Below, piece by piece: positions 49,152 to 57,845 of a DNA stretch of 64,000 bases (its first letter is position 1; every line of letters starts with the position of its first letter). The stretch is taken from the NCBI RefSeq assembly GCF_006716445.1, contig NZ_VFPA01000007.1, positions 186,001-250,000 on the forward strand. The letters are read 5' to 3'. The translations under genes and the position numbers were made by a program. The notes under the pieces are model-generated. The model saw only the letters and a program-made list of their open reading frames with translations, was not told where the DNA came from and searched no databases. This stretch comes from Pseudonocardia kunmingensis. Lineage in GTDB: Bacteria > Actinomycetota > Actinomycetes > Mycobacteriales > Pseudonocardiaceae.

Positions 49152-52100
49152 CTACGCGTCGGGCACCGGTCGGCCCGACTCGCTCAGCGGGCAGCTCGTC
49201 CGGACGGGGCAGCGGTCGCAGTCCGGGCCGACCCGGGCGACGAACTGCGCCTCCGACGTCTCCTCGGCGCACTGCAGCAGCACTGCCCGCCACCCCGCCA
49301 GCTCCTCCTCGCCCAGCGGGGGCTGCACCGGCTCCTTGGCCTGCCCACCCGACTTCCGGTCGGCGAGGTACACCAGCCGCGCACCCCCCGGCTCGACCCC
49401 CGGCTCCAGCAGGCTCCCGAACGCGCCGAGGGCCGCCGCGAGCTGGTAGACAGCGAGCTGGGGGTGCTCGGCGGCGGCCCTGGCGCTCACCGCCGTCTTG
49501 CCGGTCTTGACGTCGACGACGACCGGCCGCCCCGCGGCGTCGACCTCGAGGCGGTCGACGCGGCCCCGCAGCCGCAGCCGCAGCCACGGCCCGCTCGACC
49601 CCGTGTCCCCTGCGGGCTCCTCGCCCGGGCGGGGAGCCGGCTCGTCGCCGACGACATCGAGGCCCGGCCCGTCTCCGGAGATGTCGAGCTGCACCTGCTG
49701 CTCGACGGCCACCAGCCGCAGCCCCTCGGCCCGGCTGGAGCGCACCCAACCGTCGAACGCGGCCAGCATGCCGCGCACCCGCTCCAGCTCCCGGCGGCCG
49801 AACCAGGGCGCGCCCGCATCCAGCCGGGACCACGCCGACCGCAACGCGTGCTCCAGCTCGGACGGGTCCGCGCCCGCCGCGTCGGCCTGCACCAGCGCGT
49901 GCACCAGCGACCCGGTGACGGCCGCCAGCGCGCCCACCTCACCACCACCGTGGCGCTCCAGCACCCAGCGCAGCGGGCAGCGCACGATCTTCTCCACGTC
50001 CGACGGCGAGACCGGCACCACCTCGCCGGGCTCGCGCAGCGGGGCGTCGGTGGACAGCGGCGCCAGGCCGTACCAGTCGTCGGGGTGGGCTCCCGGCACG
50101 CCCGCCTCCGCCAGCCGGGCCAGCTGGACCGCGGCCCGGTGCCTGCGCTCCTCGCGCGCCGGGTCCTCCGGGGCCGCCGGTGCGCAGACGGCCCGGCGCA
50201 GCTCTCCGACGAGCTCGGCGAGCACCAGGGAGCGACCCGGCCGGTAGACGGGCCGGTCGGCGCTCGTGGCCGGGACCGGGTCGAGCTCGTCGAGGAAGCG
50301 CGACGGTTGCTCGTCCTCCCCCTGCACCGCGCTGACCAGCAACGCGTGCCGCGCCCGCGAGCACGCCACGTAGAACAACCGCCGCTCCTCGGCCAGCAGC
50401 GGTGCCACCCGCGACACGGTGGCCCCCACCGGCTCGGCGACCCCCGCGACCAGGTCGACGAGGCGCTCGTTGCCCAGGAGGCTGCCGCGCAGGCGGAGAT
50501 CGGGCCAGCTGCCCTCCTGCACGCCCGGCACGGCCACGACGTCCCACTCGCGCCCACGCGCGGCGTGCGCCGTCAGCAGGGCCACGGCCTCGCCCTGCGG
50601 TGCGCGCGGGGCCAGCGACTCGCCCGGCAGCTGCTGGTCGGCGAGGTACTCGGTGAAGCTCGCCACCGCCGCCCCGGGCAGCCGGTCGGCGTGCCGCGCG
50701 GCCGCGTCGAAGAGCGCGAGCACGGCGTCGAGGTCGCGGTCGGCGGCCGCGCCCACCGGCCCGCCCCTCCCGCTGGCGTCCCGCAACCGCGGGCCGAGCC
50801 CGCACGCCTGCCAGACGCGCCAGAGCACCTCCTCGGCGCTCTCGCCGTCGCGGATCGCGTCGCCCGCGATCGCGAGCAGCGTGCCCACCCGGCGCAGCGG
50901 CGCGGTCTCGTGCGGGGGCAACGCCACCAACGGGTCGGGGCGGCCGAGCGCCGCGGCGCGCAGCGCCTGCACGAGCAGGGGGTCGCTGCCCGACCGCTCG
51001 GCCTCCGCCTCGTCGTCCGGAGCGGCCCGGGTGGCGGCGTGCAACCGGAGCAACCCCCGCCGCAGCCGCCGCAGCCGCATCGGGTCGGCGGAACCCAGTG
51101 GGGAGGTCAGCAGGGCGTTCGCGGCGTCGGCGTCCAGCTGGTCGGGCCGGGCGGCGCAGCGCAGCACCATCAGGAGCGGGACGACGGCCGGCTGGCGGGC
51201 CAGCGGCAGCTCGTCGGTCGGTGCGGCGATCGGCACCCCCGCCGCCAGGAGCGCGCGGCGCAGCGTGGGCAGCGAGCGGCGGGTGGACCGCGCCAGCACC
51301 GCCATCCGCGACCACGGGACTCCGTCCGTGAGGTGGGCGCGGCGGAGCTGGTCGGCCACCCACCCGGCCTCCTGCGCGGCCGACCCGAACACCTTCACCT
51401 GGACCGAGCCGGCGTCCGCCGCGGCGGGACCCGCGCTGCCGCAGCCCTCGTCGACGGTGCCGACGTCGGAGGCTCCCTCGTCCTCGTGATCTACGGCTGC
51501 GGGGCTCGGATCGGCGGGCTCCGGCCCGTCGGGAGCGGGATCGTCGGGAGCCGGGTCGGCGTCGCCGGGTGCGGCGCGCCGCCGCCCCGGGCCGGTGCCG
51601 GGCAGGCGGGCCGCGAGCCGGGTGACCGCGGCGCGGACCGCGGGCGCGCTGCGGTGGTCGACCGGGAGCACGACCGTCTCGGCCTCGACGGCGCGCAGGC
51701 CCTCGGGATCGGCACCGCGGAAGTTCAGCACGGCCTGGTCGGGATCGCCGGCGAGCAGCACGCTCTGCGCCGTGGCGCCGAGCGCCCGGACCAGCTCCAT
51801 CTGCTGCGGGTCGAGGTCCTGCGCGTCGTCGACGACGAGGTGGCGGACCCGCGCGCGCTCGGCGTCGAGCAGGTCCCGGTCGGAGGCGAGCGCGTCCAGC
51901 GCGGCGGCCACGAGCTCGGCGGCGTCGAGCGCGGGGGCGGTGGCCTGCGGCGCGCCCCGGCCGGCCGCGCCCCGCAGCAGGATGACCTGTTCGTAGCTGC
52001 GGAAGAAACGGCCCGCCGCCCGCCACTCCGGCACGTCGTGGCGCTGCCCCAGCTCGGCGAGCTCCTCGGGCCCCAGGCCGCGCTCCGCGGCCCGCAGCAG

Positions 52101-52673
52101 CAGCTCGCGCAGCTCGGCCGCGAAGCCGGGCAGCCCGAGCGCCGGGCGCAGGCGGTTCGGCCACCCGGAGTCGGGCACGCCGCCGTGCTCGGGCCCGCAG
52201 AGCTCGCCGACGAGCAGGTCGCGCACCACCGCGTCCTGCTCCGCGCTCGCGAGCAGGCGCGGTGGCGGGTCGCCGTGGCGCGCGGCGTGCAGCCGCAGCA
52301 CCCCGAAGGCGTAGGAGTGCACGGTGCGCACGAGCGGCTCGCGCGTGGTGCGGGCGTCGCCCGGCCGGTGGGTCATGTCGACCAGCCGCTCGCGCAGCTC
52401 CCCGGCCGCCCGCCTGCTGCCCACGAGCACGAGCGTGCGCTCCGGGTCGTCCCCCGCGCGCAGCCGCCGGGCCACGGCGGCCAGCAGCACGCTGGTCTTG
52501 CCCGTGCCGGGCCCGCCCACCACCCGCAGCGGCCCCTGCCGGTGCTCCAGCACGCGCCGCGCGGCCGGATCCCACTCCGGCTCGCCCGGCGCGGTGCGCG
52601 GCCTGCGCACGAGCCCGGGCGCCAGCGCGGCGCGATCGGGACGGACGTCGGAGCGGAGCACCGGCCGATGCAA
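49152..52673 (-). CDS. adnA: AdnA subunit of the AdnAB helicase-nuclease
   Basis: The 1173-residue protein is an SF1-like motor with a Walker A GGPGTGKTSVLL (about 53-64), a Walker B-type VVDDAQDLDPQQ with Asp-Asp instead of Asp-Glu, and a C-terminal RecB-like nuclease with the catalytic Lys in VVDVKTGK (about 1054). Cysteines in VRCPLRW (about 897) and CDRCPVRTSC (about 1153-1162) are the four ligands of the Fe-S staple seen in AdnA and AddB. The start is TTG in the longest frame; a GTG four codons in is also possible. It is divergent from the ATL gene. Confidence 0.94.
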   Translation of the reverse strand: MHRPVLRSDVRPDRAALAPGLVRRPRTAPGEPEWDPAARRVLEHRQGPLRVVGGPGTGKTSVLLAAVARRLRAGDDPERTLVLVGSRRAAGELRERLVDMTHRPGDARTTREPLVRTVHSYAFGVLRLHAARHGDPPPRLLASAEQDAVVRDLLVGELCGPEHGGVPDSGWPNRLRPALGLPGFAAELRELLLRAAERGLGPEELAELGQRHDVPEWRAAGRFFRSYEQVILLRGAAGRGAPQATAPALDAAELVAAALDALASDRDLLDAERARVRHLVVDDAQDLDPQQMELVRALGATAQSVLLAGDPDQAVLNFRGADPEGLRAVEAETVVLPVDHRSAPAVRAAVTRLAARLPGTGPGRRRAAPGDADPAPDDPAPDGPEPADPSPAAVDHEDEGASDVGTVDEGCGSAGPAAADAGSVQVKVFGSAAQEAGWVADQLRRAHLTDGVPWSRMAVLARSTRRSLPTLRRALLAAGVPIAAPTDELPLARQPAVVPLLMVLRCAARPDQLDADAANALLTSPLGSADPMRLRRLRRGLLRLHAATRAAPDDEAEAERSGSDPLLVQALRAAALGRPDPLVALPPHETAPLRRVGTLLAIAGDAIRDGESAEEVLWRVWQACGLGPRLRDASGRGGPVGAAADRDLDAVLALFDAAARHADRLPGAAVASFTEYLADQQLPGESLAPRAPQGEAVALLTAHAARGREWDVVAVPGVQEGSWPDLRLRGSLLGNERLVDLVAGVAEPVGATVSRVAPLLAEERRLFYVACSRARHALLVSAVQGEDEQPSRFLDELDPVPATSADRPVYRPGRSLVLAELVGELRRAVCAPAAPEDPAREERRHRAAVQLARLAEAGVPGAHPDDWYGLAPLSTDAPLREPGEVVPVSPSDVEKIVRCPLRWVLERHGGGEVGALAAVTGSLVHALVQADAAGADPSELEHALRSAWSRLDAGAPWFGRRELERVRGMLAAFDGWVRSSRAEGLRLVAVEQQVQLDISGDGPGLDVVGDEPAPRPGEEPAGDTGSSGPWLRLRLRGRVDRLEVDAAGRPVVVDVKTGKTAVSARAAAEHPQLAVYQLAAALGAFGSLLEPGVEPGGARLVYLADRKSGGQAKEPVQPPLGEEELAGWRAVLLQCAEETSEAQFVARVGPDCDRCPVRTSCPLSESGRPVPDA

Positions 52674-52749
52674 CCACGCCGCCCCGACAACCCCGGCACC
52701 GGCGCGCCCGCGTCCGTCGGACCCGGGGCCGTCCTGGCAGGCTGGCGGG

Positions 52750-53043
52750 GTGGACGAGGAGACCGTGGAGCGGGTGCGGGCGGCGGTGCGGGCGATCCCG
52801 CCCGGGGAGACCTCGAGCTACGGCGAGATCGCCGATCGGACCGGGCTGCGGTCGCCCCGGCTCGTCGGCCGGATCCTCGCCGAGGACGGGCACGACCTGC
52901 CCTGGCACCGCGTCCTGCGCGCCGACGGCAGCTGCGCCCCGCACATCGCCGCCGAGCAGAGCGCCCGGCTGCGGGCCGAGGGCGTCCTGCTGGTGGACGG
53001 CCGGCTGCCGAAGCAGCTGCGCAGGGAATCGGGATCCGCATGA
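52750..53043 (+). CDS. Alkyltransferase-like protein (ATL, MGMT fold)
   Basis: The 97-residue protein starts at GTG 52750 and shows IPPGETSSYGEIADRTG, the DNA-binding part of O6-methylguanine methyltransferases. The active-site PCHR is replaced by PWHRVLR (Trp52), so it cannot accept an alkyl group. Such ATL proteins bind O6-alkylguanine and hand the lesion to nucleotide excision repair. In mycobacteria the homologue (Rv3204) is also near adnA. Its stop TGA lies in palindrome family D copy 2. Confidence 0.92.
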   Translation: MDEETVERVRAAVRAIPPGETSSYGEIADRTGLRSPRLVGRILAEDGHDLPWHRVLRADGSCAPHIAAEQSARLRAEGVLLVDGRLPKQLRRESGSA

Positions 53044-53090
53044 CGAACGGCACTTTCGTCGGCTAGGGACCGACGAGAGTGCCGTTCGTC
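53042..53090. repeat. Palindromic repeat family D, copy 2
   Basis: Arms of 21 bases beginning GACGAACGGCACTTTCG and ending GAGTGCCGTTCGTC surround CTAGGGA; one position is G-T wobble. It lies between the convergent ATL gene and the nitrite operon end, overlapping the ATL stop codon. It is nearly identical to the copy inside xylR (35176-35226). Confidence 0.88.
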
Positions 53091-53099
53091 CGGACAGGG

Positions 53100-53819
53100 T
53101 CACGCCGAGCGGGCGTGCGCGGCGCGGGCGTCCGCGTACCGGGCGCCCACCAGCTCGACCACCGCGGGGTGGTCGGCGAGCGGGGCGCCCACGGCGTCGG
53201 CGCCGCAGCGCTCCAGGTGGCGCTGGAACAGCCCCGGCGCGAGCAGCCAGGACGCCACGGCCACCCGCCGCGCCCCCTCCGCCCGCAACCGGGCGACGAC
53301 GTCGGCGACGCCCGGGTGGCCGCCGAGCACGATCGGCGCCGGTGTGACCGGGCGGCCCAGCAGCCTGCCGAGGCGGCGGGCGGCGCGGGCACCGTCGGCG
53401 CGGGCGTGCGGATCGCTGGAGGCGGCGACGGCGAGCACCACGGCGTCGTCCGGACCGGCACCGGCCTGCGCCAGCCGTTGCGCGGCGGCCGCGACGAGCG
53501 CGGGATCGGGCCCGAACGCGGCGGCGAGCACGACGTCGCGGCGGCGCGTGGCCCGCAGCTGCTCGGGGACGTCGGTGCGCACGTGGTAGCCGGCGGCGAG
53601 GAACGCGGGCACCGCGACGACCGGGCCGGGCAGCTCGGCGAGGGCGTCAGCGGGGGTGGGCCCGCGGACGTCGGCGTAGCAGGCCCGCACCGGCACGCCG
53701 AGCAGCCGCGAGGCGCGCTCCGCGACCCGCTCGGTGACGACAGCGCCCTCGGGGTCCCGCGTGCCGTGGGCGACGAGCAGCAGGCTCACCGCTGTCCCCG
53801 GAACTGGCCTCACACGCAT
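53100..53819 (-). CDS. Sirohydrochlorin chelatase, CbiX/SirB type
   Basis: The 239-residue protein has the CbiX fold in tandem: LLLVAHGTRDPEGAVV with the metal-binding His at the start of the first half, VAVPAFLAAGYHVRTDVPEQ with the second His, and a second half with VVLAVAASSDPHARADG and VASWLLAPGLFQRHLE. It probably inserts iron into sirohydrochlorin to give siroheme for NirB. ATG 53819 overlaps the upstream gene by ten bases; GTG 53789 is an alternative just before the conserved start. It is last in the nitrite operon. Confidence 0.9.
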   Translation of the reverse strand: MRVRPVPGTAVSLLLVAHGTRDPEGAVVTERVAERASRLLGVPVRACYADVRGPTPADALAELPGPVVAVPAFLAAGYHVRTDVPEQLRATRRRDVVLAAAFGPDPALVAAAAQRLAQAGAGPDDAVVLAVAASSDPHARADGARAARRLGRLLGRPVTPAPIVLGGHPGVADVVARLRAEGARRVAVASWLLAPGLFQRHLERCGADAVGAPLADHPAVVELVGARYADARAAHARSA

Positions 53820-54973
53820 TTCCCGCTCACCGGCTCGGGGTCCAGCGCCAGCCGGTAGCCCCGCTTGACGACCGTCTGCACGAGCTCGGAGCGTCCGAGC
53901 GCGCCCCGCAGCCGGGCCATCGCGGTCTCGACGGCGTGCTCGTCGCCGCTGCCGCCGGGCAGGGCGCCCAGCAGGTCGGCGCGCGGGACGACCCGCCCGG
54001 GCCGCCGGGCGAGCGCCCGCAGCAGTGCCATCCCCGCGGGCGGCACGGTGCGCAGCTCCCCGTCGACGAGCACGGCGTGCCCGCGCAGCTCGAGCACCCG
54101 GCCGGCGACCGGCAGCCGGCGCGCGCGTGCCGGCAGCTCGGCCTCCAGCTGCCGCACCATCGCTCCCAGCCGGGAACGCTGCGGCTGCAGGGTCGGCACG
54201 CCCACGTCCTCCAGCGGCGCCGCCGTGACCGGCCCGACGCAGAGCGCGAGCACCGGCCCGCGCAACGCCTCCAGCAGCAGCTCCCGCATCCCGCGCTGGG
54301 CGCAGCGCGCGAGCAGGCTCGCCGCCGCGGGCGCGCTGGTGAACGTGAGGACGTCGATGCCGCCCCCGAGGGTGGCGTCGACCAGCCGGTCCAGCGGACC
54401 GAGGTCGGCGGGCGGCAGCCAGCGGTACACCGGCACCTCGACCACCTCGGCGCCTGCCATCCGCAGCGCGTCCACGACGTCCGGCAGCGGTTCGCCGTGC
54501 AGCTGCACCGCGATCCGCAGGCCGTCCACGCCCATCTCCAGCAGGTGGTCCAGCACCTCGGCCGAGGACTCCGACTCCGGTGACCACGCGTCCACCAGCC
54601 CCGACGCCCGGATCGCACCGCGCGCCTTCGGGCCGCGTGCGAGCAGCTTCCCGGCGCCGAGCGCCGCGAGCAGGTCCTCCCCGATCCCCCAGCCGTCGGC
54701 GGCCTCGACCCAGCCGCGGAACCCGTGGCCCGTGGTGGCCACGGTGACGTCCGGCGGGCGGGCGACGAGCGCGCGGGTGGCGTCGGCGAGCTCGGTGTCG
54801 TCGGCGACCGGCACGATCCGCAGCGCGGGCCCCTGCTGCACGACGGCCCCGCGGCGCTCGAGCATCGTGGCCAGCTCGCCGGCCCGGCGCGCGGCCGTGA
54901 TGCCGACGGTGAACCCGGCCAGGGGCGGCACCACGGCGGCGGAGGCGGGTGGGGTGGTCACGGCAGCCGTCAC
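53810..54973 (-). CDS. nnaR: HemD-like protein with C-terminal wHTH (NnaR type)
   Basis: The 387-residue protein has an N-terminal uroporphyrinogen-III synthase domain (about 20-270: LAGFTVGITAARRAGELATM, DVLTFTSAPAAASLL, CVGPVTAAPLEDVGVP) and a C-terminal OmpR-type winged helix (about 285-380: VPPAGMALLRALARRPGRVV to VETAMARLRGALG ... TVVKRGYRLAL). This fusion is the NnaR regulator described in Streptomyces and mycobacteria, which with GlnR activates nitrate/nitrite assimilation genes. It sits inside the nirB-nirD operon, overlapping nirD by four bases (GTGA). Confidence 0.88.
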   Translation of the reverse strand: MTAAVTTPPASAAVVPPLAGFTVGITAARRAGELATMLERRGAVVQQGPALRIVPVADDTELADATRALVARPPDVTVATTGHGFRGWVEAADGWGIGEDLLAALGAGKLLARGPKARGAIRASGLVDAWSPESESSAEVLDHLLEMGVDGLRIAVQLHGEPLPDVVDALRMAGAEVVEVPVYRWLPPADLGPLDRLVDATLGGGIDVLTFTSAPAAASLLARCAQRGMRELLLEALRGPVLALCVGPVTAAPLEDVGVPTLQPQRSRLGAMVRQLEAELPARARRLPVAGRVLELRGHAVLVDGELRTVPPAGMALLRALARRPGRVVPRADLLGALPGGSGDEHAVETAMARLRGALGRSELVQTVVKRGYRLALDPEPVSGKCV

Positions 54974-55341
54974 GGTAGTCCCACCTGCAGCCACCCGTCG
55001 GCGACGCGCACCGGGTAGACCGGCACCCGGACCGCCGGGTCGTCCAGGCATTCGCCGGTGACCAGGCTGAACACCTGCTTGTAGACCGGCGACGCGACGG
55101 TGGGCACCCCACTGCGGTCGCCGACGATCCCGCGGGAGAGCACCGCCGCCCCGGAGAACGGGTCGACGTTGCCGATGGCGGCCACGGTGCCGTCGGGCAT
55201 CCGGAACAGCGCCACCTGGACGGGCTCGCCGCCGGCCGCGAGCAGGGCCGCGGCGCCGCGCTCGGGCAGCAGCCGGTCGAGCAGGCACACGGTCTCCCAA
55301 CGGAGGCCGATCAGTTCAGTGCCGATCATCTCTGCAGTCAT
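54970..55341 (-). CDS. nirD: Nitrite reductase small subunit NirD
   Basis: The 123-residue protein is a NirD-type Rieske-like fold without the Rieske cysteines. VCLLDRLLPERGAAALLAAG, VALFRMPDGTVAAIGNVDPF, and VYKQVFSLVTGECLDDPAVR with VPVYPVRVADGWLQVGL fit the family (NirD proteins are about 110-125 residues). It partners NirB in assimilatory nitrite reduction. ATG 55341 overlaps the nirB stop by four bases. Confidence 0.93.
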   Translation of the reverse strand: MTAEMIGTELIGLRWETVCLLDRLLPERGAAALLAAGGEPVQVALFRMPDGTVAAIGNVDPFSGAAVLSRGIVGDRSGVPTVASPVYKQVFSLVTGECLDDPAVRVPVYPVRVADGWLQVGLP

Positions 55342-57845
55342 GCCCGTACCCCCGGCAGGCCGAGCGCGACCGGTACCGGCTGGCCCCGCTCGCTGACGAA
55401 GGTGATCGTCGGGTCTGGGGCCTCGGGCGCGTTGACGAAGGACACGAACCGCTCCAGCTTCTCGGGGTCGTCGAGCACACCGCGCCACTCGTCGGCGTAC
55501 CCCTCCACGTGCGACTCCATGGCGGCCTCCAGGTCGGCGCAGATGCCCAGGGAGTCGTCGACGATCACCTCGCGCAGGTGGTCGAGCCCGCCGTCCATGG
55601 CCTCGATCCAGGCGGCGGTGCGCTGCAGCCGGTCGGCGGTGCGGATGTAGAACACGAGGAACCGGTCGATCAGCGCGATCAGGGTGTCGGTGTCGACGTC
55701 GGACGCGAGCAGTTCGGCGTGCCGCGGGGTGAAGCCCCCGTTGCCGCCGACGTAGAGGTTCCAGCCGGTCTCCGTGGCGATCACCCCGAAGTCCTTGGAC
55801 CGGGCCTCCGCGCACTCGCGGGCACATCCCGAGACGCCCGACTTGATCTTGTGTGGCGCCCGCAGGCCGCGGTAGCGCAGCTCCAGGGCGACGGCGAGGC
55901 CAACCGAGTCCTGCTGCCCGTAGCGGCACCAGGTCGTCCCGACGCACGACTTCACCGTGCGCAACGCCTTGCCGTAGGCGTGCCCGGACTCGAACCCGGC
56001 GTCGACGAGCCGGCGCCAGATCGCCGGGAGCTGCTCGACGCGGGCGCCGAACAGGTCGATCCGCTGCCCGCCGGTGATCTTGGTGTAGAGCCCGAAGTCG
56101 CGGGCCACCTCGCCGATGACGATGAGGCCGTCCGGCGTGATCTCCCCGCCGGGGATGCGCGGCACGACCGAGTACGTGCCGTTGCGCTGCAGGTTGGCCA
56201 GGAAGTGGTCGTTGGTGTCCTGCAGCGCCGCCTGCTCGCGGGACAGGACGTGACCCGCGCCGAGCGAGGCGAGGATCGACGCCACGGCCGGCTTGCAGAT
56301 GTCGCACCCGCGGCCGGTGCCGTACTGCGCGACGAGCTCGGAGAACGTCCGGATCCCGGTGCCCGCGACGATCTCGAACAGCTCGGCGCGGGACACCGCG
56401 AAGTGCTCGCACAGCGCCTTCGAGACCTCGACGCCCTCCTGCGCAAGCAGCGTCTTGAGCATCGGGACGCACGACCCGCAGCTCGTGCCGGCCCGCGTGC
56501 AGGCCTTGAGCGCCGCGACGTCGTGCGCGCCGCCGCAGATCGCCGCGCGCAGGTCGCCCTTCGTGACGGCGTTGCACGAGCAGATCTGCGCCGAGTCGGG
56601 CAGGGCGTCCGCCCCGAGCTCGACCCCGCCCGGGGCGATCATCGCGACCGGGTCGGCAGGCAGCGGCGAGCCGACGAGCGGGCGCAGCGTCGCGTACCTC
56701 GACGCGTCGCCGACGAGCACGCCGCCCAGCAGCGTCTGCGCGTCGTCGCTGACCACGAGCTTGGCGTACGTGCCCGCGACGGGGTCGTTGACGACGACCT
56801 CGAGCGCCCCGGGCGTCGCGGCCATCGCGTCGCCGAAGCTCGCGACGTCGACGCCGAGCATCTTCAGCTGCGTCGACATGTCCAGCTCGGCGGGCGTCAT
56901 CGTCGCGGCGCCGCCGAGGAGCCGGTCGGCGACGACCTCGGCCATCGCGTACCCGGGGGCGACCAGCCCGTACGTGCGGCCCTCCAGCGCGGCCACCTCG
57001 CCGACCGCCCACACGTGCGGGTCCGGCGTCCGGCAGGCGGTGTTGACCAGCACGCCGCCGCGCTCGCCGACCGGCAGCCCGGCCGCGCGGGCCAGGCCGT
57101 CGGCGGGGCGGATGCCTGCGGAGAAGACCACGACGTCGGCGTCCAGCTCGACGCCGTCGGACAGCGCCGCGATGAGCCGACCACGGTCCTCGGAGATCCC
57201 GTTGACCGACACCCCGCAGCGCACCTGCAGGTCCTCGGACTCCACGAGCCGGCGCAGCACGGCACCGCCGCCCTCGTCCACCTGCACCGGCATGAGCCGC
57301 GGCGCGATCTCCACGACCTGCGGCGACAGCCCGAGCAGCCGCAGCGCCCGCGCGGCCTCCAGCCCGAGCAGGCCACCGCCGACGACCACCGCCGACCGGC
57401 GACCCGGACCCGGCGCGGCGACCGCCCGCTCGGCGGCCGCCATGATCGCGTCGAGGTCGTCGAGCGTGCGGTAGACGAAGCAGCCGGGCAGGTCGCGCCC
57501 CGGCACCGGCGGCACGAACGGCACCGACCCGGTGGCGAGCACGAGCGCGTCGTAGTGCAGCTCGCGGCCGGACGCGGTGCGCACGACGCGGGCGTCGCGG
57601 TCCAGCGCGACGGCCGGGTCACCGAGGTGCAGCTGGACGAGCGGGTCCGCGGTCACCGGCAGCGTCAGCTCCTCGGCCGACTTCCCGTCGACGTAGGACG
57701 ACAGCGCCACCCGGTCGTACGCGGGGCGGGTCTCCTCGCCGAGGACGGTGACCCGCCAGGTCCCCTCGGTATCGCGGTCGCGCACCGCCTGCACGAGGCG
57801 GTGCCCGACCATTCCGTTGCCGACGACGACGAGATGCCGGGTCAT
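55338..57845 (-). CDS. nirB: Nitrite reductase [NAD(P)H] large subunit NirB
   Basis: The 835-residue protein has an FAD/NAD module (HLVVVGNGMVGHRLVQAVRD; ALVLATGSVPFVPPVPG), a BFD-like [2Fe-2S] domain (ICSCNAVTKGDLRAAIC ... TSCGSCVPML, about 420-470), and a siroheme/[4Fe-4S] reductase domain with the four cysteines in SCVGTTWCRYG (about 633-642) and SGCARECAEARSKDFG (about 674-689). It reduces nitrite to ammonium with six electrons from NAD(P)H. It overlaps the upstream FAD protein and nirD by four bases each. Confidence 0.96.
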   Translation of the reverse strand: MTRHLVVVGNGMVGHRLVQAVRDRDTEGTWRVTVLGEETRPAYDRVALSSYVDGKSAEELTLPVTADPLVQLHLGDPAVALDRDARVVRTASGRELHYDALVLATGSVPFVPPVPGRDLPGCFVYRTLDDLDAIMAAAERAVAAPGPGRRSAVVVGGGLLGLEAARALRLLGLSPQVVEIAPRLMPVQVDEGGGAVLRRLVESEDLQVRCGVSVNGISEDRGRLIAALSDGVELDADVVVFSAGIRPADGLARAAGLPVGERGGVLVNTACRTPDPHVWAVGEVAALEGRTYGLVAPGYAMAEVVADRLLGGAATMTPAELDMSTQLKMLGVDVASFGDAMAATPGALEVVVNDPVAGTYAKLVVSDDAQTLLGGVLVGDASRYATLRPLVGSPLPADPVAMIAPGGVELGADALPDSAQICSCNAVTKGDLRAAICGGAHDVAALKACTRAGTSCGSCVPMLKTLLAQEGVEVSKALCEHFAVSRAELFEIVAGTGIRTFSELVAQYGTGRGCDICKPAVASILASLGAGHVLSREQAALQDTNDHFLANLQRNGTYSVVPRIPGGEITPDGLIVIGEVARDFGLYTKITGGQRIDLFGARVEQLPAIWRRLVDAGFESGHAYGKALRTVKSCVGTTWCRYGQQDSVGLAVALELRYRGLRAPHKIKSGVSGCARECAEARSKDFGVIATETGWNLYVGGNGGFTPRHAELLASDVDTDTLIALIDRFLVFYIRTADRLQRTAAWIEAMDGGLDHLREVIVDDSLGICADLEAAMESHVEGYADEWRGVLDDPEKLERFVSFVNAPEAPDPTITFVSERGQPVPVALGLPGVRA

